A DNA stretch of 8,311 bases, from the NCBI GenBank assembly GCA_902494135.1, contig CABUSE010000055.1:1-8311 (forward strand). Reading direction: 5' to 3'. A program made the position numbers and the translations under genes. Under the pieces are notes generated by a model, which ran no database searches, was not told where the DNA came from, and saw only the letters and a program-made list of their open reading frames with translations. Origin of the DNA: an uncultured Collinsella sp. (lineage in GTDB: Bacteria > Actinomycetota > Coriobacteriia > Coriobacteriales > Coriobacteriaceae). Of the stretch, positions 1 to 6,459 are shown piece after piece; positions within the stretch are counted from its first letter, which is position 1, and every line of letters begins with the position of its first letter.

Positions 1-365
1 CCGACAATCTCGCCGCCCAGCAGCGCACCAAAGCTAAAGCCCGAGGCACCCATGGCCTGCAGGGCCGGCAGGAACGCGAACGAAACGCCCATGACGATGG
101 GCAGGCCGCCGCCGATGCGACGGAAGGGAGCGAAGGCTTGAAGGGCCGTGTCGATTGCCGAAAGAATGAGCGCAACCTGAATGATGTCGGTGCTCTGCTG
201 GCTATTAAAGCCGTAGACGCCGGCCATGATGACCGCCGGGGTAATGATGCCGGCAAACGATGCCAGCACATGCTGAAGGGCACACGGAATCATTTCCGTA
301 ACGGGCGGCATGCCTTCGCGAGTGAACAGGGCTTCAGTGCCGTTCGTAACCGTCTCCTGGGCCAT
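1..365 (-). CDS. NCS2-family nucleobase (xanthine/uracil-type) permease, N-terminal part
   Basis: Partial gene: the start codon is inside the window and the 3' end runs off the left edge, leaving 121 residues. The product should be an inner-membrane nucleobase:cation symporter importing a purine or pyrimidine base. Residues 27-49 contain the motif ALQHVLASFAGIITP, the family's first membrane segment (QHxLAxFxG...P). Hydrophobic stretches follow at about 60-78 and 87-104, the latter with GGLPIVMGVSFAF, which resembles the xanthine/urate branch. The ATG at 363-365 is preceded on its strand by GGTGG four to five bases away, a modest ribosome site. It is divergent from the YheO-type regulator, a plausible controller. 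The exact substrate cannot be assigned from a third of the protein. Family is confident; xanthine or urate is only a guess. Confidence 0.85.
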   Translation of the reverse strand, partial: MAQETVTNGTEALFTREGMPPVTEMIPCALQHVLASFAGIITPAVIMAGVYGFNSQQSTDIIQVALILSAIDTALQAFAPFRRIGGGLPIVMGVSFAFLPALQAMGASGFSFGALLGGEIV

Positions 366-717
366 TTGACCACCAATCCTCGAAGTAGTTGTTTTCGCAT
401 CTAGCGCTCTATTGTGACGCAGTGCGGGGGTGAGGTTGTGCCTTCGTTGCATATCGTATTAAAGATTTTTCTCATTCTCAATAATAATTTTTTGTTATCA
501 GACTATTCTTGAGCTGAGACAATGCATTTCCGCAGGTCAGGAAAGTGTCCTGTCAAAATAGCATCTAACTTTTCTTTTGGTCGACCGTTTACCGCCAAAT
601 TCCTACCGCTCGTCCGTATTACGCAATGTACCTGCGAATATGTGAATCAATAGACACCGTGTTACCATGAGAAAAAATTGTTATGAACATTTCCGATTTC
701 ACCCAAAGGAGTTGCCC
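366..717. other. Divergent intergenic region between permease and YheO-type regulator
   Basis: This AT-rich spacer of about 350 bases separates two divergent genes and must hold both promoters. Only the minus-strand promoter (453-481) is convincing. Possible operator elements are the perfect palindrome GGTCGACC at 579-586 and the short inverted repeat CAGGA/TCCTG at 538-552 with a 5-base loop. No clear plus-strand -35/-10 pair was found. No coding sequence was seen: the reading frame that crosses 138-404 is a shadow of the permease on the opposite strand. Confidence 0.4.
453..481 (-). promoter_or_regulatory. Predicted promoter of the permease gene
   Basis: Read on the minus strand, TTGAGA (476-481, 5/6 of the -35 consensus) is followed by exactly 17 bases and then TACGAT (453-458, 4/6 of the -10 consensus). 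Transcription would begin near 446 and leave a leader of about 80 bases. No known purine riboswitch fold was recognised in that leader. Confidence 0.5.
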
Positions 718-1374
718 GTGAACGAGACCGTACGTCGCTTTTTGCCGATGGTCGATTTTCTGGAGCAGGTACTCGGCAAAAACAGCGAAATCGTGCTGCA
801 CGATTTCTCGGATCCCGACCACGCCATCGTTGATATTCGCAACGGCATCGTGAGCGGCCGCAAGGTCGGCGGTCCCGCCACCGATCTGGCACTCAAGATC
901 ATGCACGACGCCAAGTATCGCGACCTGCCGTTTATTACGGGCTACGAGGGGCGCGGTGCCGGCGGCAAGACGTTGGAGTCAGCGACGTACTTTATCCGCG
1001 AGGATAACGAGATCGTCGGCATGCTCTGCGTCAACACCGATCTTTCCACGGTACGCTCCATCAACGCCATGGCTCAGCAGCTCATGGCCTGCTTCGACGC
1101 TGTGCCAAGGCAGGCGGAGCCCGCGTCTATCGAGGTCGAAAGTCTTTCGGAGTCTACACAGGAGCTCATCGACCGCAGCATTGCCGAGTTGCTGAGCGCG
1201 CGCGGGCTGGATGTGGCGTCGCTTGGTCAGAGCGACCGCGTGGACGTCATTCGCCACCTCAACGGCAACGGGGTGTTCATGCTCAAGGGCGCCGTGTCCT
1301 GCGCCGCCACCGCGCTGGGCATCTCGGAGCCCAGCGTCTACCGCTACCTGCAAAAAGTCCGCAAGGAAGGCTAA
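718..1374 (+). CDS. YheO/DauR-family PAS-HTH transcriptional regulator
   Basis: Predicted cytoplasmic DNA-binding regulator of 218 residues, normal for this family. Residues 1-115 form the YheO-like PAS domain, with the characteristic start FLPMVDFLEQVLGKNSEIVLHD and the late strand IVGMLCVNTD. Residues 150-213 form the C-terminal helix-turn-helix, with VIRHLNGNGVFMLKGAV and then ALGISEPSVYRYL as the recognition region. I chose the GTG at 718 because AAAGGAG (705-711) sits six bases upstream and because the product then begins where homologous proteins begin. An in-frame ATG at 667 would add 17 residues that do not resemble the family and lacks a ribosome site. Characterised relatives include DauR, which controls D-arginine catabolism. 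Here the likely targets are the divergent permease and possibly ridA, which is an inference from position. The ligand is unknown. Confidence 0.88.
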   Translation: MNETVRRFLPMVDFLEQVLGKNSEIVLHDFSDPDHAIVDIRNGIVSGRKVGGPATDLALKIMHDAKYRDLPFITGYEGRGAGGKTLESATYFIREDNEIVGMLCVNTDLSTVRSINAMAQQLMACFDAVPRQAEPASIEVESLSESTQELIDRSIAELLSARGLDVASLGQSDRVDVIRHLNGNGVFMLKGAVSCAATALGISEPSVYRYLQKVRKEG

Positions 1375-1418
1375 CGGGCAAAATGGAGCGCGGCTCCACA
1401 AGCGATCCGTCACTTGAT

Positions 1419-1457
1419 AAAAGACCCTGCAGCTCGCACGCGCTGCAGGGTCTTTTT
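1419..1457. terminator. Bidirectional intrinsic terminator between regulator and ridA
   Basis: A perfect 15-bp stem (1419-1433 with 1442-1456) encloses an 8-base loop. On the plus strand it ends in TTTTT at 1453-1457, and on the minus strand in TTTT. It lies 44 bases after the regulator stop and 30 bases after the ridA stop, so it can serve both convergent genes. Confidence 0.9.
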
Positions 1458-1486
1458 GCATGTCATGTTTAGTTGTGGCCAACGCC

Positions 1487-1864
1487 TTAGAGAGCGGCGA
1501 CGACCTCGATCTCGACCAGACCGCCGGCCGGAAGAGCGGCAACCTGGAAAGCGCTGCGCGCGGGGAACGGAGCCTCGAACTTGGAAGCGTAGATCTCGTT
1601 CACGGCAGCGAAGTCGGCGATGTCGGCCAGGTAGACCGTGGTCTTGACGACATCGGCAAAGGTAGCGCCGGCAGCGGTCAGCAGGGCCTCAACGTTGGCG
1701 AGGGACTGCTTGGCCTGGGCCTCGACGCCCTCGGGCATCTTGCCAGTCGCGGGATCGATGCCCAGCTGGCCGGACAGGAACACCATGTTGCCGGCCTGGA
1801 TACCGGGGGAATACGGGCCGATGGCTGCGGGTGCGTTATCGGAAGACACGACGGTCTTGCTCAT
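1487..1864 (-). CDS. ridA: RidA family 2-iminobutanoate/2-iminopropanoate deaminase
   Basis: A small cytoplasmic enzyme of 125 residues, the usual RidA length. The family forms trimers that hydrolyse reactive enamine/imine intermediates released by pyridoxal-phosphate enzymes, protecting those enzymes from damage. The sequence opens MSKTVVSSDNAPAAIGPYSPGI, very close to E. coli RidA. It carries the catalytic arginine R103 in FPARSAFQVA and the matching glutamate E118 in LVEIE; their 15-residue spacing equals that of R105 and E120 in E. coli. The ATG at 1862-1864 is fixed by AAGGAG six bases upstream (1871-1876); a longer frame reaching 1939 runs through the leader repeats and looks non-coding. 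The gene is single-copy here and convergent with the YheO-type regulator. Its leader contains duplicated operator-like sequences described separately. Confidence 0.95.
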   Translation of the reverse strand: MSKTVVSSDNAPAAIGPYSPGIQAGNMVFLSGQLGIDPATGKMPEGVEAQAKQSLANVEALLTAAGATFADVVKTTVYLADIADFAAVNEIYASKFEAPFPARSAFQVAALPAGGLVEIEVVAAL

Positions 1865-1897
1865 GTTTTTCTCCTTACGATCAATTGAGAGAGCGTG

Positions 1898-1945
1898 AGC
1901 GCGGTGTTCACACCGGGAGGCACAGTTCGGTCTGAACACCGCGCT
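1898..1945 (-). promoter_or_regulatory. Duplicated inverted operator / leader stem-loop of ridA
   Basis: Two inverted copies of an 18-bp element face each other: AGCGCGGTGTTCACACCG on the plus strand (1898-1915) and AGCGCGGTGTTCAGACCG on the minus strand (1928-1945), 17 of 18 bases identical and 12 bp apart. Each copy contains its own imperfect palindrome, for example CGGTGT-TC-ACACCG at 1902-1915. As RNA, the outer 13 bases of each copy (1898-1910 with 1933-1945) form a perfect stem starting almost at the predicted ridA transcript start. It could be a repressor site or a 5' protective stem-loop. Which protein binds is unknown. Confidence 0.55.
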
Positions 1946-1953
1946 TGATTGGG

Positions 1954-1982
1954 ATAGTACTCAAGGTTTCCGCGCGATGCAA
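1954..1982 (-). promoter_or_regulatory. Predicted ridA promoter
   Basis: On the minus strand TTGCAT (1977-1982) and TACTAT (1954-1959) are separated by exactly 17 bases; each matches the consensus at 4 of 6 positions. The start of transcription would fall near 1947, directly before the inverted operator pair, so a bound repressor would block the polymerase. Confidence 0.5.
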
Positions 1983-2019
1983 GATTATTATCACGTTGCG
2001 AGAATATTTTATCGCCCAA

Positions 2020-2141
2020 CGGTTTCCCCGAACCGCTGAACGGTTCTCATGTGGAGCAGCCAGTCCAAGCTGCTGAAGACTTTGTCCTGCTTAGGCTGCG
2101 GGCGTCGCCCACCGCAGCGACGCCACTATACTTTTGAGTAT
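2020..2141 (+). other. Hairpin-rich leader upstream of the U32 gene
   Basis: Several short inverted repeats are packed into this stretch: CGGTT/AACCG (2020-2035) competing with GAACCG/CGGTTC (2030-2046); AGCAGC/GCTGCT (2055-2074); GCTGCGG/CCGCAGC (2095-2118) competing with GGCGTCGC/GCGACGCC (2101-2124); and ATACT/AGTAT (2128-2141). Two pairs are mutually exclusive. TATACT at 2127-2132 could be a -10 box, but no good -35 stands upstream, so it is not clear that the hairpins are transcribed with the gene. Confidence 0.3.
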
Positions 2142-2164
2142 CTGAGCATTTTGAAAGGCAGGAT

Positions 2165-4657
2165 ATGACCGCAACCGCCAGTCGAACCACCAACCGCAGA
2201 CCCGAGCTTTTAGCGCCCGCCGGAGGACCCGAGCCCTTTGCCGCCGCACTCGCCGCCGGGGCAGACGCCATCTACTGCGGCATGGGCAGCTTCAACGCCC
2301 GCCGCAAGGCCACCAACTTTACCGACGAGACCTTTGAGCAAGCCTGCCGCGCCGCACATCTAGCCGGGTCGCGCGTCTACGTCACGGTCAACATCGTCAT
2401 CAAGCAGTCCGAGATGGACGATGCGCTGCAACTCATCTATCGCTGCTCAACGCTGGGCGCCGACGCCTTCATTATCCAGGACTGGGGTCTGTTCTTTGAA
2501 GTCAAGCGCACCATGCCCGGCATCGAGACGCACATCTCAACCCAAGCAAACATCCACGACGACCGCGGAACCCTTTGGTGCCGTGAGCAGGGCGCCGACC
2601 GAGTGACCTTGTCGCGCGAGCTCTCCATTGACGAGATCGCCGCCATCCACGACGCCGCACCCGATGTGGACCTCGAGGTCTTTAGCCACGGTGCCATCTG
2701 CTTTTGTTACTCGGGCCTGTGCCTGCTCTCGAGCTTTGCCATGGCGGGCCGCTCGGCCAACCGCGGCATGTGCGCCCAGCCCTGCCGCCTGCCCTACGAG
2801 CTGATCGACGAGAACGGCCGCTCGCTCTCCCCTGCCGGTCGCGAGCGTGCGCTATGCCCGCGCGACACCAACACTTCGCAGCTTGTTCGCCGTCTGTATG
2901 ACGCCGGCGCCGCATCGCTCAAGCTCGAGGGCCGCATGAAGGCCCCCGATTACGTGTACTCCATCGTCGACGTGTATCGTCATCAGATTGATGACATGCT
3001 GGCCGATGTTTCGACCTCCAAGGATGAGGATGCAGCCCGCCAGCGACAGCTCAAGCGCTGCTTTAACCGCGACTTTACGCACGCCTACCAAGACGGTACC
3101 TCGGGTGACGAGATGATGAGCTACGAGCGCTCCAACAACCGCGGCCAGATCGTGGGCACGGTGCTGGGCAGCCGCCCGGCCAACCGCGATGTGCGTGGCC
3201 TCAAGCCCGACGACCGCCGTCGGCGCGCCGCCATCGCCCGCATTGAGTTGTTTGAGCCCGTGGGCAAGGGCGACCTGCTGGAGCTTCGCCACGATAACGA
3301 GTTTGACCAGTTCCTGACCACCATTGCCGCCGATGATGCCGCCGCCGGTGACATCATCGAGTGCCGCGTGCCTCGCAGCATGCCCGAGGGCTGCCGCGTG
3401 CGCGTGATTCGAAGCCAGCGCGCCATTGACGCTGCCGGCGCCGCGCTCAAGCGCGATGTGCTGCGCCGCCGCGCCGTTGATGTAACCGTTGTGGCGCGTT
3501 TGGGCGAACCGTTTGCCGTCACGCTTACTTGCTGCGACGCCCCTTCGCTTACGGCCACGGCCACGGGCTTTACCGTCGAGGCCGCCAAGACCCGCGCGGT
3601 CGAGGCGTCCGATCTGGTAGAGCATGTGGGCCGCATGGGGTCCTCGCCCTTTGAGTCCGCGAGCTTTGATGTGGCGCTCGATAAGGGCTGCGGCATGGGC
3701 TTCTCCGCTGTGCACAAGGTGCGCGCCGCCGCCTGCAAGGCGCTGGAGGAGGCCATTCTGGCACCGTATGACGAGCGTGCCCGCACGCTCGAGCTGCCGG
3801 TGCTCGACAAATGTACGCGGCCCATGCCCGAGCACTACCGCGACGAGCCGCAGATCTGCGCCACCGTCACCTCGCTCGAGGCCGCCGAGGCAGCGCGAGC
3901 GGAGGGTGCAACGCGCATCTACATGACCACCGACGCGCTCGATGCGGCCGAGCTCTCCCCCGCCGATGCGTTTGAGCAGGGCATCGTGCCCGTGCTCGAC
4001 GAGGTCTGCCGTGCCGTTGACCACGAGCGCGTCGACCCGTGGGTTGTTGCCGGCGCCACGGTCGCTATTGGCAACATCTCTGAGCTTGCCCTGGCCGCCC
4101 AGGTTGGCGCCACGGCCGAGATTCGCTCTTGCCTGCCGGTGCACAACACGCCCTGCATGGAGGCGCTTGCCGAGCGCGGAGCCGGTGCGTTTTGGCTCTC
4201 GCCCGAGATCACACTCGACGAGATTGTCTCGCTCGGCGCCGCCGCGCCCGCGACTCTGGGCATCACCGTCTTTGGCCGGCCGCGCGTCATGACAAGCGAG
4301 CATTGCATTCTGCAGGTTGCCAACGGCTGCATCCACGATTGCGCCAACTGCCGCCTGCGTGTCCGCAAGCTCTCGCTCAAGAATATCGACGGAAAGGTCA
4401 TGCCGGTGCGTACCGACATCCACGGCCGCTCTCGCCTGTACGATGCTTACCCCATCGACCTCACGCCGCAGGTTCCTCAGCTGCTCGATGCCGGCGTGCG
4501 TCGTCTCATGGTGGACGGAACGCTGCTCGAGACGGATGAGGTGGGCCGTGCCGTCGCCCGCGTCCGTCGTGCCGTCGAGGCCGCGCAGGCCGGCCGCAAG
4601 CCCGCCGCCCGTCTGCGCGGGGCGACCTCGGGCTGCATGTTTGTGGGAATCAGCTAA
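2165..4657 (+). CDS. U32-family protein, RlhA-like, with C-terminal cysteine cluster
   Basis: A cytoplasmic protein of 830 residues, long for the family. Residues 13-275 are the U32 barrel, opening ELLAPAGGPEPFAAALAAG. The U32 signature is at 171-189 (EVFSHGAICFCYSGLCLLS). C179, C186 and C203 have the spacing of three of the four Fe-S-binding cysteines known in UbiU, so an iron-sulfur cluster is likely. Residues of about 400-535 look like DUF3656, present in RlhA, which hydroxylates C2501 of 23S rRNA. A third region from about 560 ends in a second cluster: C714, C722, C726 and C729. Although often labelled peptidase, characterised bacterial members mostly hydroxylate RNA or ubiquinone precursors; RNA modification is favoured here because a pseudouridine synthase follows 15 bases later. 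The ATG at 2165 has AAAGG six bases upstream. The exact target is unknown. Confidence 0.85.
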   Translation: MTATASRTTNRRPELLAPAGGPEPFAAALAAGADAIYCGMGSFNARRKATNFTDETFEQACRAAHLAGSRVYVTVNIVIKQSEMDDALQLIYRCSTLGADAFIIQDWGLFFEVKRTMPGIETHISTQANIHDDRGTLWCREQGADRVTLSRELSIDEIAAIHDAAPDVDLEVFSHGAICFCYSGLCLLSSFAMAGRSANRGMCAQPCRLPYELIDENGRSLSPAGRERALCPRDTNTSQLVRRLYDAGAASLKLEGRMKAPDYVYSIVDVYRHQIDDMLADVSTSKDEDAARQRQLKRCFNRDFTHAYQDGTSGDEMMSYERSNNRGQIVGTVLGSRPANRDVRGLKPDDRRRRAAIARIELFEPVGKGDLLELRHDNEFDQFLTTIAADDAAAGDIIECRVPRSMPEGCRVRVIRSQRAIDAAGAALKRDVLRRRAVDVTVVARLGEPFAVTLTCCDAPSLTATATGFTVEAAKTRAVEASDLVEHVGRMGSSPFESASFDVALDKGCGMGFSAVHKVRAAACKALEEAILAPYDERARTLELPVLDKCTRPMPEHYRDEPQICATVTSLEAAEAARAEGATRIYMTTDALDAAELSPADAFEQGIVPVLDEVCRAVDHERVDPWVVAGATVAIGNISELALAAQVGATAEIRSCLPVHNTPCMEALAERGAGAFWLSPEITLDEIVSLGAAAPATLGITVFGRPRVMTSEHCILQVANGCIHDCANCRLRVRKLSLKNIDGKVMPVRTDIHGRSRLYDAYPIDLTPQVPQLLDAGVRRLMVDGTLLETDEVGRAVARVRRAVEAAQAGRKPAARLRGATSGCMFVGIS

Positions 4658-4672
4658 CCGAAAGGCTTACAC

Positions 4673-5332
4673 GTGAACGAAGAACCTCAAGTCCTCTACT
4701 GCGACGCCTGGCTCATGGCCATCGACAAGCCCGCCGGCATGATCGTCCACGGCGACGGCACCGGCGAGCGCACGCTCACCGACTACGCCAGCGACCTGCT
4801 GCTGGCGATGGGCGACGGCTTTGCCGCGACCGACATGCAGCCGCTCAACCGCCTGGACCGTGACACCACCGGCGTGGTGCTGTTCTCGCTCGACAAGCAG
4901 ACGCAACCTGCCTTTGACCAGATGGTCATCGACCACGCTTTCGAAAAGCACTACCTCGCGCTCGCCGAGGGCAAGATCGACTGGGACGAAAAGCTCATCG
5001 ACAAGCCCATCGCCCGCGACCGTCACGATAGCCGCAAGATGCGCGTTGGCGCCAGCGGCAAGCCGTCTCAGACGCGCGTGAAGGTGCTCAAGCGTCTTAA
5101 GAGCCGTCGTGGCCTGCCCACACGCTCGTATATCGATGTCGAGCTGCTCACCGGCCGCAAACACCAAATCCGTGTGCACCTGGCGAGCGAGCGTCATCCC
5201 CTGGTTGGCGACGACCTGTACGGAACGCCGCGCCCCTGCGGCCTGATGCTCCATGCCCACAGCGTGTCCTTTACGCATCCCGTAACCGGTGAGCACATCC
5301 ACATCGAAGCCCCCTGCCCCTGGGAGCCCTAA
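4673..5332 (+). CDS. RluA-family pseudouridine synthase without S4 domain
   Basis: A cytoplasmic enzyme of 219 residues that should convert a uridine of rRNA or tRNA to pseudouridine. The catalytic motif is LNRLDRDTTGVVLF at 58-71, with D62 the nucleophilic aspartate. The other family motifs are IDKPAGMIVHGD (17-28), LTGRKHQIRVHLA (159-171) and GDDLYG (179-184). There is no N-terminal S4 RNA-binding domain; the protein starts directly on the catalytic fold, as in RluA and TruC. The start is GTG at 4673, supported by GAAAGG at 4660-4665 seven bases upstream. It lies 15 bases after the U32 stop codon and is almost certainly co-transcribed with it. Which RNA position is modified cannot be read from sequence. 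Confidence 0.92.
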   Translation: MNEEPQVLYCDAWLMAIDKPAGMIVHGDGTGERTLTDYASDLLLAMGDGFAATDMQPLNRLDRDTTGVVLFSLDKQTQPAFDQMVIDHAFEKHYLALAEGKIDWDEKLIDKPIARDRHDSRKMRVGASGKPSQTRVKVLKRLKSRRGLPTRSYIDVELLTGRKHQIRVHLASERHPLVGDDLYGTPRPCGLMLHAHSVSFTHPVTGEHIHIEAPCPWEP

Positions 5333-5334
5333 AA

Positions 5335-5352
5335 CCTGCCAAAAAGGGCAGG
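5335..5352 (+). terminator. Weak hairpin after the pseudouridine synthase gene
   Basis: CCTGCC (5335-5340) pairs with GGCAGG (5347-5352) around a 6-base A-rich loop, directly after the stop codon. The tail CACCTTTGT is not a proper U-tract, so termination here is doubtful. The stem may instead be the remnant of an intergenic palindromic repeat. Confidence 0.3.
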
Positions 5353-5400
5353 CACCTTTGTGGTGGCTTTGCCGCAATGGCTCAGCCGCGGTCCCAAAAC

Positions 5401-5457
5401 GTCTCGATCTGTAACAGTTAGAACCCATTTTCCGGTCTATCCGTTACAGATCGAGAC
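5401..5457. repeat. 57-bp palindromic element, copy 1
   Basis: The left arm GTCTCGATCTGTAAC (5401-5415) is the perfect reverse complement of the right arm at 5443-5457, separated by a 27-bp core. The core continues the pairing imperfectly (GTTAGA-like with TCTATC-like, then CC/GG), leaving a small T-rich loop. This is the first of three such units in the convergent spacer. Confidence 0.85.
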
Positions 5458-5480
5458 ATTCGAATCCCCCTCAAGGGAAA

Positions 5481-5537
5481 ATCTCAATCTGTAACAATTA
5501 CTCGTCAAAATCGGTCCCAGATGTTACAGATCGAGAC
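5481..5537. repeat. 57-bp palindromic element, copy 2
   Basis: Same architecture as copy 1, starting 80 bp later: left arm ATCTCAATCTGTAAC (5481-5495), 27-bp core, right arm GTTACAGATCGAGAC (5523-5537). The two arm mismatches (positions 1 and 6) are A-C on the plus strand and therefore G-U on a minus-strand transcript. The core is unlike copies 1 and 3 apart from the shared CGGTC and pairs poorly. Confidence 0.85.
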
Positions 5538-5561
5538 AAAGGGACGGCAAGGTTCGGAAGT

Positions 5562-5618
5562 ATCTCAATCTGTAACACCTAGCCCACTTTTAACGGTCTA
5601 GTTGTTACAGATTTAGAC
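5562..5618. repeat. 57-bp palindromic element, copy 3
   Basis: Starts 81 bp after copy 2: left arm ATCTCAATCTGTAAC (5562-5576), 27-bp core, right arm GTTACAGATTTAGAC (5604-5618). At arm position 6 the G-C pair of copy 1 has become A-T, a compensated change. The core pairs further through CTAG/CTAG (5579-5582 with 5598-5601). Arm positions 1 and 5 are mismatched. Confidence 0.85.
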
Positions 5619-5633
5619 AAAACGGCAGACAAC

Positions 5634-5670
5634 AAAAGCGGCATCGCCCATCGAGGGTGTTGCCGCTTTT
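5634..5670. terminator. Bidirectional terminator after the DeoR-family gene
   Basis: AAAAGCGGCA (5634-5643) pairs with TGCCGCTTTT (5661-5670). After one mismatch the stem continues for five more pairs, one of them G-U, to a 5-base loop. On the minus strand it ends in TTTTGTTG, 40 bases after the deoR-like stop codon. It may also stop plus-strand transcripts from the U32/pseudouridine synthase operon. Confidence 0.8.
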
Positions 5671-5709
5671 CTATTGAGGAACCTAAATGGTTTTGACCTT
5701 GCCCTGTCG

Positions 5710-6456
5710 CTAGACCGTGATGACGTTGTCCATCGACTGGTACTTGGCTGGCACCTCGCCCGCGGTAATAATCGTTGCGTCGCGGAAGTCCGCGAACTTG
5801 ACGGGCGCCACCATGCCGAATTTGCTGGCGTCTGAGATTACGAAGCGTTTGGCGGTATGGCGCATCGAGATACGCTTGACTTGCGCTTCCTCGATATCCG
5901 GTGTGGTGAGACCTTGCTCGGCGGCGATGCCATTGGAACCCCAAAAGCCGCAGTTGAAGTTATAGCGGTCCAGGGTTGCCAAGGCGTCGGGACCGACGAG
6001 CGCCTCGGTCTCGGGCTTGAGCTCGCCGCCTAGCACCACGGTGCGCATACCACGCAGGGCGAGATGCTGAGCATGGAGCACGGAATCGGTCACATAGGTG
6101 ACACCCTCAAGGCGCGGAAGATGCTCGATGAGCTTGAGGGTCGTGGAGCCCGAATCGATATACACAAAGCTATCGGGCTCCACCAGAGCCGCGGCACGGG
6201 CGCAGATGCGCTCCTTGTCATCGTTATGGAGATCACTGCGCTCGCTGATCGTCAGGTCGCGCGTCACGTGCGCGCGTTCCAGACTCGTCGCGCCTCCGTG
6301 CACCTTGGCGATACGGTGTGCGCGGTCGAGCGTCTGCAGGTCACGGCGAATGGTGGACGGCGTCACGCCCAGGGCTTCGGCAAGCTCCGGCACGGTAACC
6401 GAGCCGGCCTGCTGCACCATCGACACAATCGCGTTGAGCCTATCTTCCGCAAGCAT
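5710..6456 (-). CDS. DeoR/GlpR-family transcriptional repressor
   Basis: A cytoplasmic repressor of 248 residues, standard for the family. Residues 4-56 form the DeoR helix-turn-helix, with VTVPELAEALGVTPSTIRRDL as the recognition unit followed by HGGA. Residues of about 75-235 form the sugar-phosphate sensor domain, including YIDSGSTTLKLIEHL (99-113), VLGGEL (141-146), LVGPDA (153-158) and SDASKFG (208-214). These are the usual phosphate-binding and fold motifs. The ATG at 6454-6456 has GGAGGAG upstream, lying inside the end of the preceding oxidoreductase gene; only three bases separate that stop from this start, so translation is probably coupled. The natural inducer is a phosphorylated sugar in known relatives, but which one is unknown here. 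The likely target is its own operon through the phased motifs at 7590-7719. Confidence 0.93.
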   Translation of the reverse strand: MLAEDRLNAIVSMVQQAGSVTVPELAEALGVTPSTIRRDLQTLDRAHRIAKVHGGATSLERAHVTRDLTISERSDLHNDDKERICARAAALVEPDSFVYIDSGSTTLKLIEHLPRLEGVTYVTDSVLHAQHLALRGMRTVVLGGELKPETEALVGPDALATLDRYNFNCGFWGSNGIAAEQGLTTPDIEEAQVKRISMRHTAKRFVISDASKFGMVAPVKFADFRDATIITAGEVPAKYQSMDNVITV

Positions 6457-6459
6457 CGC

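Noticed and set aside
366..446. Purine riboswitch in the permease leader
   Set aside because: The predicted leader is about 80 bases, and I could not find the conserved loop bases or the closing stem of a purine or PreQ1 aptamer.
979..1542. Minus-strand open frame of 187 codons overlapping the regulator and the terminator
   Set aside because: It reads through a strong terminator hairpin and is antisense to the helix-turn-helix domain. No ribosome site or family similarity was seen.
1460..1939. Plus-strand frames and an upstream extension of ridA to 1939
   Set aside because: The plus-strand frames are antisense to ridA. The 25-residue extension would translate the operator repeats and lacks a ribosome site, whereas the ATG at 1864 has a strong one and matches the family start.
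2852..4423. Minus-strand open frame of 523 codons inside the U32 gene
   Set aside because: The product is a low-complexity Ala/Gly/His/Arg-rich shadow with no motif, while the plus-strand U32 frame is unambiguous.
5401..5618. CRISPR array
   Set aside because: The 15-bp repeats alternate in orientation, with intervals of 27 and 23-24 bp, and there are no cas genes. Each pair forms a hairpin rather than a direct repeat.
5401..5618. Integron attC sites (57-bp imperfect palindromes ending AAC ... GTT)
   Set aside because: Length and the AAC/GTT ends look similar, but the RYYYAAC and GTTRRRY core boxes do not match, the intervals contain no gene cassettes, and no integrase is present.
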